DNA of 64,000 nucleotides from an uncultured Ruminococcus sp. (GTDB lineage: Bacteria; Bacillota; Clostridia; Oscillospirales; Ruminococcaceae): NCBI GenBank assembly GCA_910584195.1, contig CAJTYV010000003.1, positions 1 through 64,000 on the forward strand. The letters are read 5' to 3'. This document shows, piece after piece, positions 1 through 7,710 of this stretch. The notes below the pieces were generated by a model that ran no database searches, had not been told where the DNA came from, and saw nothing but the letters and a program-made list of their open reading frames with translations. Every line of letters starts with the position of its first letter. Within the stretch, counting starts at the first letter, position 1. The position numbers were made by a program, and so were the translations under genes.

Positions 1-10
1 AAAATATTTT

Positions 11-45
11 AACCCCGATTCTGCTTCCAGTTTCGGGGTTTTTTG
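11..45. terminator. Bidirectional intrinsic terminator
   Basis: Stem ACCCCGA (12-18) pairs with TCGGGGT (33-39). It is followed by six T on the + strand and by TTAAAATATTTT on the - strand. It probably serves both a gene left of the window and the first pilin gene. Confidence 0.75.
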
Positions 46-54
46 ACAGACTGA

Positions 55-79
55 ATCGCACAGCTTTATGCTGTGCGAT
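55..79. repeat. Hairpin just after the first pilin gene
   Basis: Ten base pairs, ATCGCACAGC with GCTGTGCGAT around the loop TTTAT, start a few bases past the pilin stop codon at 86. There is a T run only on the + side, so on the - strand it is more likely a 3' stabilising hairpin ahead of the terminator at 11-45. Confidence 0.6.
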
Positions 80-85
80 CATTTT

Positions 86-784
86 TTACGTTGCATTTAC
101 TGCACCGGGAACACTTCCCAGCGTTTTAGTTCCTCCGGATTCGTTGATACTGTCGAGGTCAAACCACTTCAAATCAACAGCTTTAGCGGTTGTATGCTCA
201 AGATCAGTACTTCCGCCGTTAGTATTCACACCTACCCCATCAAGATTAAATATAGTTATCGGATGTGCGCCGATATAGCGATCATGTACTTTATTCGCTG
301 AAACAACAGACTGTACCTTATAATCTTTTATGTAAATCTTATACACCATATCGTCAGTAACAATACGTCTTATCTGATTACCGATTTTTTCATTCCACTC
401 ATTCAAAGTAGCGGTACGTTCAGCCGAATAACTCAAATCGCTGGGGTTAAGTGCGTCTCCCTTAGCATCACACTGATGTCCACTTCTGCCGTCCCAATAA
501 TAATACCATTCATCACCCGAAGTATAAATATGATTGTTGAGAATTTTAGCATATTCCGTGCTTGCCCCCGGCAAAGCCGCTTTATATTTCCGCTCTGAAA
601 AATCCAAATCGGTAATAATAGTTTGTGCAGCATTAAAAATAGCCTTGGCTTTCTGGTTTTGAGCCTTAAACTTTGAACGCCGCAGATAATTCGTCCACGC
701 AGGTGTAACAATTCCTATTAAAACGCCAAATATCGCAATAACAACTACAAGCTCCATAAGCGTGAAGCCTTTTTTTCTACGCAT
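86..784 (-). CDS. Type IV prepilin-like / pseudopilin protein
   Basis: Predicted 232-residue prepilin. The start reads MRRKKGFTLMELVVVIAIFG: a short basic leader, the prepilin peptidase site after Gly6, mature Phe1 and Glu5, then a hydrophobic helix. The C-terminal globular part is unlike the two neighbouring pilins and is longer. The start ATG lies 8 bases after AGGAGG. It has its own promoter (815-843) and no assembly ATPase, platform or peptidase gene lies nearby, so the pilus or secretion machine must be encoded elsewhere. It could be a minor pilin or a type II-like pseudopilin; the family call is secure, the exact role is not. Confidence 0.88.
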   Translation of the reverse strand: MRRKKGFTLMELVVVIAIFGVLIGIVTPAWTNYLRRSKFKAQNQKAKAIFNAAQTIITDLDFSERKYKAALPGASTEYAKILNNHIYTSGDEWYYYWDGRSGHQCDAKGDALNPSDLSYSAERTATLNEWNEKIGNQIRRIVTDDMVYKIYIKDYKVQSVVSANKVHDRYIGAHPITIFNLDGVGVNTNGGSTDLEHTTAKAVDLKWFDLDSINESGGTKTLGSVPGAVNAT

Positions 785-814
785 AATAAGCCCTCCTAAT
801 ATAAGCTTACTATT

Positions 815-843
815 ATTATACCAAAAAATTCACAATTTGTCAA
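815..843 (-). promoter_or_regulatory. Sigma-A promoter of the first pilin gene
   Basis: On the - strand TTGACA (838-843), 17-base spacer, TATAAT (815-820). The spacer starts AATTGTGAAT, close to those of the other two pilin promoters. Confidence 0.85.
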
Positions 844-915
844 CAAAACCGTATATGGAATTATGCACAAGTTTTATTATAGGTATTTGTGCAAAAAGCC
901 TTAACTATCTGCATT

Positions 916-1416
916 TTAAGTAGAATCGGCAGCGTTAGCCGTAGTTTTCGCAAGGTCAAGAGCATCTTGTAAAGTATATCCTGTCAATTTCTGATCGTAG
1001 TTCTTATTTGTCAGAATCAGCGGAAAAGTTCCAAAGTATTTTCCGCTTTTTGCAGCTGCCGCAACCGCCACGCCGTCTTTCATGTACACAGCAAAACTCT
1101 GATTAACAAGAGAGTCCGAATAATCAATAATGTATTGTGAGAAAGGAACATTATTGCTGTCCTTAACCGAGCTAAGATCTGTTCCGATACTTGCACGCAG
1201 ACTATAATCGCCCGATGGAAGAGCCGCAAATTCTCCATCGTCATCGGCAAGAAGCGAATTCACAGCCTTTACGACCTCTTTTGCAGCGGAATTGGCAGCA
1301 GTTATTTTCGCTTTTTTTATATATCCAAGCATTGCAGGCACAAGAATAGCCGCAAGTACGCCGATTATCGCTATTACCACAATAAGTTCAATGAGTGTAA
1401 AGCCTCTCTTTTTCAT
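916..1416 (-). CDS. Type IV prepilin-like protein
   Basis: Predicted 166-residue prepilin with leader MKKRG, cleavage before Phe6, Glu at mature position 5, and the helix FTLIELIVVIAIIGVLAAIL followed by VPAMLGYIKKAK. The N-terminal 35 residues are almost identical to those of the pilin at 2784-3275, and the C-terminal halves share a lysine/glycine-rich KAGKY(F/Y)G(S/T)(F/Y)P motif and a final NKNYD stretch, so the two are paralogues. The ribosome site GGGGAG precedes ATG. It has its own promoter. It is likely a major-pilin-type subunit of a type IV pilus or a competence pseudopilus. Confidence 0.9.
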   Translation of the reverse strand: MKKRGFTLIELIVVIAIIGVLAAILVPAMLGYIKKAKITAANSAAKEVVKAVNSLLADDDGEFAALPSGDYSLRASIGTDLSSVKDSNNVPFSQYIIDYSDSLVNQSFAVYMKDGVAVAAAAKSGKYFGTFPLILTNKNYDQKLTGYTLQDALDLAKTTANAADST

Positions 1417-1452
1417 ATAAAATTCTCCCCTCAGTATATATTTGTTATGTTT

Positions 1453-1481
1453 ATTGTAACAGATTATTCATATTTTGTCAA
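1453..1481 (-). promoter_or_regulatory. Sigma-A promoter of the second pilin gene
   Basis: TTGACA (1476-1481), 17-base spacer starting AAATATGAAT, TACAAT (1453-1458), - strand. Confidence 0.8.
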
Positions 1482-1525
1482 TCGTAACAAAAGAAAAATC
1501 CATACATAACTTTGATATTTTTTTG

Positions 1526-2665
1526 TTAATATTTGACAACAAGCTTTAAAGCCTCATCAAGCTGTACGTCATGCTCAGTTCCTATATAGCCGCTGTCCAT
1601 GTCAACTTCAATATCAGGTTCAATTCCTATATCATGATAGCACTCCCAGTCGCCAACCGTATAATAACCATGAGTATATTTAATATTTCTTCCTTTAAAT
1701 ATAGCCATATCCTGATAAATGCCTTTTCCGAACGTGGTAGTTCCGACAAGAACCGCATCACCGTACTGTTTCAGAAGCGCAGTAAGAATCTCCGCGGCGC
1801 TTGCCGTATTTTCATTTACAAGAACGACTATGGGTACATCGTATTTTATATTTTCCGATGTTGAGTAAACCTCGTTTTCCCCGTCAATACTATGCATAAC
1901 AGTTTCGGACTTTCCAATAAAATCATCAGCTATGCCAACAGAAAGCTGCGTATATCCGCCGTTGTTTTCACGTAAATCAATTATTATCGAATCAAAATTA
2001 TTTTTGTCTGTCAGCTCTTTAAAACGAGACACCGACTCATCAACCATAGAGTTAATGGATATATACAGCGTATTTCCGTACATTTTACTTTTTACGCCTG
2101 TTAATTCCTCCATATCCGTAACGCAAACGAATTCAAGCTCCAATTCTTTTCCGTCACGTTCAAGAGTAAGCGTTTGCTTTTTTCCGTTTTCGCCTGTCAG
2201 CTTAACTATATTTTTATATTTTTCTATCGCTTTTCCGTCTATTTTTTTAATTATATCGCCAACCTGTATGCCCTGCTTATCCGCAGGCATTCCTGAAATT
2301 ACGCAAGAAAAATACGGCTCTTCATTTTCATTGAAATGCACTTTAAAACCGCTGTTCTTTGCTGTTTCCGAATTATTCACCTTATTCACAGCATAATCAA
2401 TTGTATCGTCATCTTCAACAGGTATAAACACAGTGTATTTATCGTCGTACAATCTGAAATAAGCGTCGATCACGGCATCTTCATCAACTTTTTCAGGAGG
2501 TAGCATTCCCAAATCATTTTTTGCAAAGTCGTCAAGCTCTGTCAAAAGAGGGTATCTGTCCATAAAGTTTATTTTTTTATAGTTGGCAAGATAGGTACCG
2601 CCTGCGCCTATGCCTGCCGAACATGCAAAGGCGAGTATCAATAGAAACGTTTTTTTATTTCTCAT
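1526..2665 (-). CDS. S41 family C-terminal processing peptidase with PDZ domain
   Basis: Predicted 379-residue secreted or membrane-anchored serine protease of the CtpA/Prc type. An N-terminal hydrophobic segment (residues 5-25) is followed by a helical region, a PDZ domain (about 105-185, with the GDIIKKIDG core) and the S41 catalytic domain. The Ser-Lys dyad is visible: Ser289 in NENTASAAE and Lys314 in TTFGKGI, 25 residues apart as in known CtpA enzymes. The ATG at 2665 is preferred over a GTG 21 bases upstream, because AAAGGAGAGG lies in front of it and the GTG falls at the predicted transcription start. It sits between pilin genes; a link to pilin processing is only suggestive. Confidence 0.92.
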   Translation of the reverse strand: MRNKKTFLLILAFACSAGIGAGGTYLANYKKINFMDRYPLLTELDDFAKNDLGMLPPEKVDEDAVIDAYFRLYDDKYTVFIPVEDDDTIDYAVNKVNNSETAKNSGFKVHFNENEEPYFSCVISGMPADKQGIQVGDIIKKIDGKAIEKYKNIVKLTGENGKKQTLTLERDGKELELEFVCVTDMEELTGVKSKMYGNTLYISINSMVDESVSRFKELTDKNNFDSIIIDLRENNGGYTQLSVGIADDFIGKSETVMHSIDGENEVYSTSENIKYDVPIVVLVNENTASAAEILTALLKQYGDAVLVGTTTFGKGIYQDMAIFKGRNIKYTHGYYTVGDWECYHDIGIEPDIEVDMDSGYIGTEHDVQLDEALKLVVKY

Positions 2666-2691
2666 GCTTTTTTCCTCTCCTTTCACAGTTC

Positions 2692-2720
2692 ATTGTACTA
2701 TAAAAAATATCCTTTGTCAA
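2692..2720 (-). promoter_or_regulatory. Sigma-A promoter of the S41 peptidase gene
   Basis: TTGACA (2715-2720), 17-base spacer, TACAAT (2692-2697), - strand. The 5' UTR would be only about 20 bases. Confidence 0.8.
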
Positions 2721-2726
2721 GTATAA

Positions 2727-2756
2727 AAATCGCCTCTCAAATTGAGAGGCGATTTA
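2727..2756 (-). terminator. Terminator of the third pilin gene
   Basis: Thirteen-base arms AATCGCCTCTCAA / TTGAGAGGCGATT, followed on the - strand by a T-rich run. It separates the pilin from the S41 gene. Confidence 0.85.
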
Positions 2757-2783
2757 TTATTTGTTATTTACTGACAAGCTTGA

Positions 2784-3275
2784 TCAAGTAGAAGAATGAG
2801 CAGCATTGTATGCAGCTTCAACAACAGTCTGCGCACCTTCCCTAGTTTTAGTAGCCAACTTTTCATCGTAGTTCTTATTGTTCCATACAGCGGGATATGA
2901 ACCGTAGTACTTACCAGCCTTGGCAACTACGCAAATACATACGCCGTCTTTAGTTAAATAAGAATATTTTGCAGAAGATACTGTATCAGAATAGAATTTC
3001 GCATACTTAAGAATGTCATCCTCACTTGCCGCAGCAGACAAGTTATGATTCTTCCATCCATCAGCAGGAGGATCTATTGTACCTTCTTCTTCCATATCCT
3101 CAAGACCGGAGTTAATGTTAGTCATGATTGTCTTAGCGTCTGCATTAGCAGCCTGGATCTTAGACTTCTTTACGTAACCAAGCATTGCGGGAACGAGAAT
3201 AGCTGCGAGTACGCCGATGATAGCGATAACAACGATCAGCTCAATAAGGGTAAAACCTTTTTTTGTTGTTTTCAT
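2784..3275 (-). CDS. Type IV prepilin-like protein
   Basis: Predicted 163-residue prepilin: leader MKTTKKG, then FTLIELIVVIAIIGVLAAIL with Glu at mature position 5. It is a close paralogue of the pilin at 916-1416 in the N-terminal helix and in C-terminal motifs (AKAGKYYGSYP, NKNYDEKL). AAGGAGG lies 9 bases before ATG. It is flanked by its own promoter (3368-3396) and terminator (2727-2756), so it is a monocistronic unit. Codon use is strongly biased and the signals are near consensus, which suggests high expression and hence a major pilin. Confidence 0.9.
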   Translation of the reverse strand: MKTTKKGFTLIELIVVIAIIGVLAAILVPAMLGYVKKSKIQAANADAKTIMTNINSGLEDMEEEGTIDPPADGWKNHNLSAAASEDDILKYAKFYSDTVSSAKYSYLTKDGVCICVVAKAGKYYGSYPAVWNNKNYDEKLATKTREGAQTVVEAAYNAAHSST

Positions 3276-3367
3276 AGTTGAAAACCTCCTTGTATTAATC
3301 TCTGTGCATCTGCACTATGTTTTTGGGTTTGGGTATCTTTCTGCCCCTCTTCCCTTTCGGTAACTAT

Positions 3368-3396
3368 AGTATACCACTTCATTCATAATTTGTCAA
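3368..3396 (-). promoter_or_regulatory. Sigma-A promoter of the third pilin gene
   Basis: TTGACA (3391-3396), 17-base spacer starting AATTATGAAT, TATACT (3368-3373). The 5' UTR of about 85 bases is purine-rich. Confidence 0.85.
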
Positions 3397-3399
3397 TAG

Positions 3400-3599
3400 A
3401 ATCTCGAAATTTTTTTCAAAATAATTGCAATTTTTACATCGCAACGGTAAATAGCCATTTATTTTTTGTCGTTTTCGTCATATTGCACAAGAGTATATGA
3501 ATAATTAATTTGTTTTAACTATATACATATAAAATTTTAATATCTCGGAGTACAGCTTTTAAGGGTTCGTATCAGTTAATTTTTCGTTCATAATCAAAA
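3400..3599. other. AT-rich intergenic stretch
   Basis: No coding signal, tRNA or clear hairpin is seen between the pilin promoter and the terminator of the synthetase gene. Confidence 0.6.
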
Positions 3600-3635
3600 T
3601 TTATTGGGGGTACACTGTCATGTCCCCCCAATAAA
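3592..3635 (-). terminator. Terminator of the cupin-synthetase fusion gene
   Basis: TTTATTGGGG (3600-3609) pairs with CCCCAATAAA (3626-3635). On the - strand it directly follows the stop codon and ends in a short T run. Confidence 0.8.
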
Positions 3636-5936
3636 TTAACCTTTTAATTCTACTCGTCTAATTTTTCCGCTTATAGTCTTTGGAAGCTCATCGCGGAACT
3701 CAACGATCCTCGGATACTTGTAAGGCGCGGTATGCTCCTTTACGTACTGCTGGATTTCCTTTTTAAGCTCGTCTGTACCCTCTGTTCCCTTAACAAGAAC
3801 GATAGAAGCCTTAACGACCTGACCTCTTACAGGGTCGGGAGCGGCAGATACTCCGCACTCCAAAACGTAAGGAAGCTCCATAATAACGCTTTCTATCTCG
3901 AAAGGTCCTATACGATAACCCGAAGATTTAATAACATCGTCAACACGTCCGACATACCAATAATAGCCGTCCTCGTCTTTCCAAGCCGTGTCGCCCGTGT
4001 GATATATCCCGTGGCTCCATGCCTCTTTGGTCTTTTCATCATCTTTATAATAGCCGAGGAAAAGTCCGGGAGGAGTGTTTTTATCTGTGCGGACAATTAT
4101 TTCGCCTGTTTCTCCGGGCTTTACAGGATTTCCGTCAGGGTCGACTATATCGACGTCATACTGAACGTTAGGCTTACCCATAGAACCGGGACGCGCCGTC
4201 ATTCCTACGAAATTTCCTATAACAAGAGTAGTTTCGGTCTGTCCGAATCCCTCCATAAGCTTTACGCCCGTTGCTTTCAGGAACTGATTGTAAACCTCGG
4301 GATTAAGAGCCTCGCCCGCAACCGTAGCGTATTTTATGCTGCTGAGGTCGTACTTTGACAAATCTTCCTTAATAAAGAATCGGAACATTGTCGGAGGCGC
4401 ACAGAAAGTGGTGATACCATACTTTTTGAACATCGGCAGAATCTTATCCGCATGGAAACGCTCGAAATCATAGACAAAAATACATGTCTCGCTGAGCCAC
4501 TGACCGTACAGCTTACCCCAAAGAGCTTTACCCCAACCCGTATCCGAAATGGTAAAATGAATACCGTTAGGATCGACGTTATGCCAATAACGCGCCGTAA
4601 CAAAGTGTCCCAAAGCATACAAATGGCTGTGTGCCGCAATTTTAGGATAACCCGTAGTTCCCGATGTGAAGTACATAAGATTAGTCTCATGACCGCACGA
4701 AAGTTCGTTCGGATCTGTAGGTCGGTTGAAAACCTCGCTGCATCCGCTGATTCCCTCGTCAAAATTGAACCAGCCCTCACGTTCTCCCTTAACGATCATT
4801 TTGGTTATCTTCATACCGCATTCTTCAACGGCGAGATCAACCTGATGTGCAACGTCGCCGTCGGCAGTACAAACTATAGCCTTAACGTCGGCAGCTTCGA
4901 AGCGATATGTAAAATCGTGCTGTACAAGCTGATTTGTAGCAGGAATTACCACCGCGCCGAGCTTGTGAAGCGCAATGATCGAAAACCAGAACTGATAATG
5001 TCTTTTCAGAACAAGCATGACTTTATCGCCTTTTTTGATTCCCATAGAACGGAAATAATTGGCGGTCATGTTGGAATATTTTTTCATATCGGCAAACGTG
5101 AAACGCTTTTCGCTGAAATCGTCCGCAACATAAATAAGAGCAGTTTTATCGGGATTCTTCGCAGCAAGGAAGTCTACAACATCAAAGCCGAAATTGAACG
5201 TCTCAACGTTCTTGAAGCTTATAGCTTTCATTGCGCCGCTTTCGTCCGTTTCTACTTCCACAAATCTTTCAGCAACGGGATTTTCCACTTTAGCAAGGTC
5301 AAAATTTGTAACGCCGGGCAAAATAACGGGTTCAATATGCTGAATTGCTTTCTGAGCGGAATTATTACCGAATACGACAGCGTAGAATTTACATTCTTTG
5401 CCGCCTGCCGCCCACTCGTCATGAGGCTCGGAACTGTCATAATAGATAGAATCGCCCTCGTTAAGTATTTCCACATTGTCGCCCACTCTTACTTTGAGCT
5501 GACCGCTGACAACTATATCCATCTCCTGACCCTCATGAGTATGGGGGTGAGAAACTCTGAATTTTTCGTCAACGTACGGAATAGTCACAAGAAAAGGCTC
5601 GCCGATTTTGTTCTTGAAATTCGGTGCAAGACGCTGATAGGTCAGACCCTTTCTTCTTGCGATCGGCAGACCCTCGCCCGCTCTCGTAATGTCAAAACTA
5701 TTGATATGCGGAGATTCGCCCTCCATAAGGTCGGTGATATCGACTCCGCACTCGTTTGCGAATTTATAAATAAAGGTGAAGCTGAAATCCTTAGCTCCGC
5801 CCTCGTATGCTAAATACTCGTAAGCGGAAACGCCGCACTTTTCAGCCATTTCCTCGGGAGTAAAGCCTACGCTTTCACGAGTCAGTCTAATTCGCTCGGC
5901 TACCTCTCTTATCTTAAATTCGGGATTAATATTCAT
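3636..5936 (-). CDS. XRE-type HTH + cupin + acyl-CoA synthetase fusion
   Basis: Predicted 766-residue protein with three parts. Residues 1-70 form an XRE-like helix-turn-helix. Residues about 105-190 are a cupin with the metal-type motif HPHTHEGQEM and a second histidine in EPHDEW. Residues about 245-766 are an AMP-forming acyl-CoA synthetase: P-loop YFTSGTTGYPK at 422-432, the YVGRVDDVIKSSGYRIGPFE hinge region, and the catalytic lysine at about 758 in TISGKIRR. The synthetase half should activate a carboxylic acid with ATP and CoA and looks closest to acetyl/medium-chain synthetases. The front half resembles stand-alone HTH-cupin repressors. Whether it binds DNA or only senses ligand is unknown. 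It is monocistronic, with a structured leader. Confidence 0.88.
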   Translation of the reverse strand: MNINPEFKIREVAERIRLTRESVGFTPEEMAEKCGVSAYEYLAYEGGAKDFSFTFIYKFANECGVDITDLMEGESPHINSFDITRAGEGLPIARRKGLTYQRLAPNFKNKIGEPFLVTIPYVDEKFRVSHPHTHEGQEMDIVVSGQLKVRVGDNVEILNEGDSIYYDSSEPHDEWAAGGKECKFYAVVFGNNSAQKAIQHIEPVILPGVTNFDLAKVENPVAERFVEVETDESGAMKAISFKNVETFNFGFDVVDFLAAKNPDKTALIYVADDFSEKRFTFADMKKYSNMTANYFRSMGIKKGDKVMLVLKRHYQFWFSIIALHKLGAVVIPATNQLVQHDFTYRFEAADVKAIVCTADGDVAHQVDLAVEECGMKITKMIVKGEREGWFNFDEGISGCSEVFNRPTDPNELSCGHETNLMYFTSGTTGYPKIAAHSHLYALGHFVTARYWHNVDPNGIHFTISDTGWGKALWGKLYGQWLSETCIFVYDFERFHADKILPMFKKYGITTFCAPPTMFRFFIKEDLSKYDLSSIKYATVAGEALNPEVYNQFLKATGVKLMEGFGQTETTLVIGNFVGMTARPGSMGKPNVQYDVDIVDPDGNPVKPGETGEIIVRTDKNTPPGLFLGYYKDDEKTKEAWSHGIYHTGDTAWKDEDGYYWYVGRVDDVIKSSGYRIGPFEIESVIMELPYVLECGVSAAPDPVRGQVVKASIVLVKGTEGTDELKKEIQQYVKEHTAPYKYPRIVEFRDELPKTISGKIRRVELKG

Positions 5937-6002
5937 AGCAAGCCTACTCCTTTCTCCTTTCAGACAAAATTTAATTTAACGTACTTTAATTAATAATATA
6001 CG

Positions 6003-6091
6003 CTTTATGTATCCGAAAGGTCATTGAATCGGATGTTTTTGGACTTTCGCATTGTAAATCGACAAAGTCCCCGATCCGTGCTTACATAAAG
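6003..6091 (-). promoter_or_regulatory. Candidate structured leader RNA (riboswitch-like)
   Basis: The 5' UTR of the fusion gene contains nested pairings: CTTTATGTA (6003-6011) with TACATAAAG (6083-6091), ATCGG (6028-6032) with CCGAT (6071-6075), and GGACTTT (6041-6047) with AAAGTCC (6064-6070). ATCCG (6011-6015) and the ATCCG in 6074-6078 can both compete for CGGAT (6030-6034). The outermost helix partly overlaps the expected transcription start. I do not recognise a known riboswitch class. Confidence 0.45.
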
Positions 6092-6094
6092 ACA

Positions 6095-6123
6095 ATTTTA
6101 ACATATTTTTTTTGATTTGTCAA
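6095..6123 (-). promoter_or_regulatory. Sigma-A promoter of the cupin-synthetase fusion gene
   Basis: TTGACA (6118-6123), 17-base spacer, TAAAAT (6095-6100), - strand. The resulting 5' UTR is about 150 bases. Confidence 0.8.
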
Positions 6124-6394
6124 TATCAGTTTTGTTAAAACGCATTGAAATCCCCATATAAAAAATCAATATATATTTGTAAAAAAACAACACAATTACA
6201 GTGTCGATATTCATATTTTTATAATACTTATTGTATAATTTTTTCTTGTGCAAAACGTAGAAAAGCTTTGTGCAAAGTGACGAAACAGGCTTAAAACCCT
6301 TTATTTTTTCGTGAAAATATGGTAAAATTAAGACAGATTAAAAAACCAAAGTTAAACGGTGTGTATATTATTTGATTTATCGGAGGTGTCGGAT
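6124..6394. other. Divergent intergenic region before the first CAP-dockerin gene
   Basis: AT-rich. A -10-like TAAAAT at 6323-6328 preceded by ATATGG is the likely promoter core for the downstream gene, but no convincing -35 is seen. Nothing else recognised. Confidence 0.4.
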
Positions 6395-7183
6395 ATGATG
6401 AATGCTTTAAAAAAAATTATCTCTAAAACAACTGGATTTCTAACTGCGGTCACTATGATTTTCACTATCGCCGCGTTTCCGGCAAAGGATTCGTACGCAG
6501 AAGAGATAACGGATACTCAGCTCAGCGATATGGCAATAGAAATTGCGTTTCTCGTAAACGAACTCAGAGCCGAAAACGGACTTAATCCCGTATACGTAGT
6601 TCCCTACCTCTGCGATACCGCAAGAGTTCGCGCAAGAGAATGTATAGGCGAATTAAGTCACCTGAGACCCGATGGATCAAGATTTTCATCAATTATTGAT
6701 TACAACCTTGTTCCGTACAGCGTTCTGTTTGAGAACATCGCGGCAGGCTACGGCACTCCCGAAGAAACAATGGAACAATGGAAACATTCGGAAAAGCACT
6801 TTCAAACCATGCTTAACCCTAATATCACTCATATGGGAGTAGGCGTTGCGTACGAACAAAACAGTCCTTATCAATGGTACTGGGAACAGACTTTCGCCGT
6901 TATGGACGGCTTCCACTTCGACAACGAATATATCCCCCAGAAACACGAAATTATTCCGCAGGCCGAGGGCGATCTTTCAGGCGATGCGGTTGTGGACACT
7001 TTCGATTATCTCATACTCGCAGATTATATTTACAAAACAGCCAACAACATTCCCGTATACCTCAACGATGCTCAGCTTGAAACAGCGGATTGTTTCCGCG
7101 ACGGCATTATAACGGAATCCGATGCAAAAGTCCTTGTCCGTTATATTCTCGGAGAATACGACAGTCTGCCGTATATCTTCTGA
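6395..7183 (+). CDS. Secreted CAP-domain protein with C-terminal dockerin
   Basis: Predicted 262-residue exported protein. A signal peptide ending near SYA-EE is followed by a CAP/SCP (PF00188-like) domain at about residues 35-170 with motifs VNELRAENGL, a histidine in ELSHLRPDGS, ENIAAGYGTPEET and NITHMGVGVAY. The last 65 residues look like a type I dockerin: GDLSGDAVVDTFDYLILADY and then DGIITESDAKVLVRYILGEY. The ATG at 6395 follows CGGAGGTGTC; an upstream in-frame GTG at 6359 lacks a ribosome site. It has two paralogues, at 7711 and 11525. The biochemical role of bacterial CAP proteins is poorly known. The dockerin suggests docking to a cell-surface cohesin. Confidence 0.88.
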   Translation: MMNALKKIISKTTGFLTAVTMIFTIAAFPAKDSYAEEITDTQLSDMAIEIAFLVNELRAENGLNPVYVVPYLCDTARVRARECIGELSHLRPDGSRFSSIIDYNLVPYSVLFENIAAGYGTPEETMEQWKHSEKHFQTMLNPNITHMGVGVAYEQNSPYQWYWEQTFAVMDGFHFDNEYIPQKHEIIPQAEGDLSGDAVVDTFDYLILADYIYKTANNIPVYLNDAQLETADCFRDGIITESDAKVLVRYILGEYDSLPYIF

Positions 7184-7282
7184 CGGACGCAAGCGCAGTT
7201 TTTAAAGTTCACTATAATAAATCAGCGTTTTTTATTTTTTCTATTTCGATATTTACTTTTTTCATAATTTACCTCTTTTCAT

Positions 7283-7325
7283 AAAGCAGATGCCCGGCAT
7301 AAAAACCGGGCATCTGCTTTTATTT
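7283..7325. terminator. Intrinsic terminator after the first CAP-dockerin gene
   Basis: Fifteen-base arms AAAGCAGATGCCCGG / CCGGGCATCTGCTTT with a short A-rich loop, followed by TATTTTATT. Confidence 0.9.
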
Positions 7326-7710
7326 TATTCCAGATATTGACCCAGCTCAGGCTTATCGAGACAACGACATCACGGTTATTAGAACTTATTTCAGTTCTAA
7401 CGCTAATTTCTAAACGCTGACAATCAAGATCATGAGAAAAATCCTATCATGCCGCAAATTTGTCTATTGTTATTTAATAGGTTAGTATAAGTTTAGCGAC
7501 TATATATACACATCGTATTTTTATAGGAAAAAACCGAAATATTTGGGTATAAAAAACAAAAAATTCATGGTATAATCTAATCATAGAAAGAGAACAGAAA
7601 GCACGACAGGCAGCCAAAACAAATAATTTTAAGCTCTATCGTAATAAACGAGTTTCTCTATACAAATTGTATTTAACCGTAAGGTTCCAAATTTTTCGGA
7701 GGTGTACATT
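7326..7710. other. AT-rich intergenic region with small hairpin and promoter core
   Basis: Contains the hairpin TTAGAAC / GTTCTAA (7379-7400) and a -10-like TATAAT at 7571-7576 in the context TTCATGGTATAAT, matching the position and flank of the core before the first CAP gene. No gene is seen. Confidence 0.45.

Noticed and set aside
2666..2686. GTG start 21 bases upstream for the S41 peptidase
   Set aside because: It coincides with the predicted transcription start and would include the ribosome site in the coding sequence.
4452..5813. Long + strand reading frame (453 codons) opposite the synthetase gene
   Set aside because: It is antisense to a gene with clear protein domains, has no ribosome site, and its translation shows no domain features.
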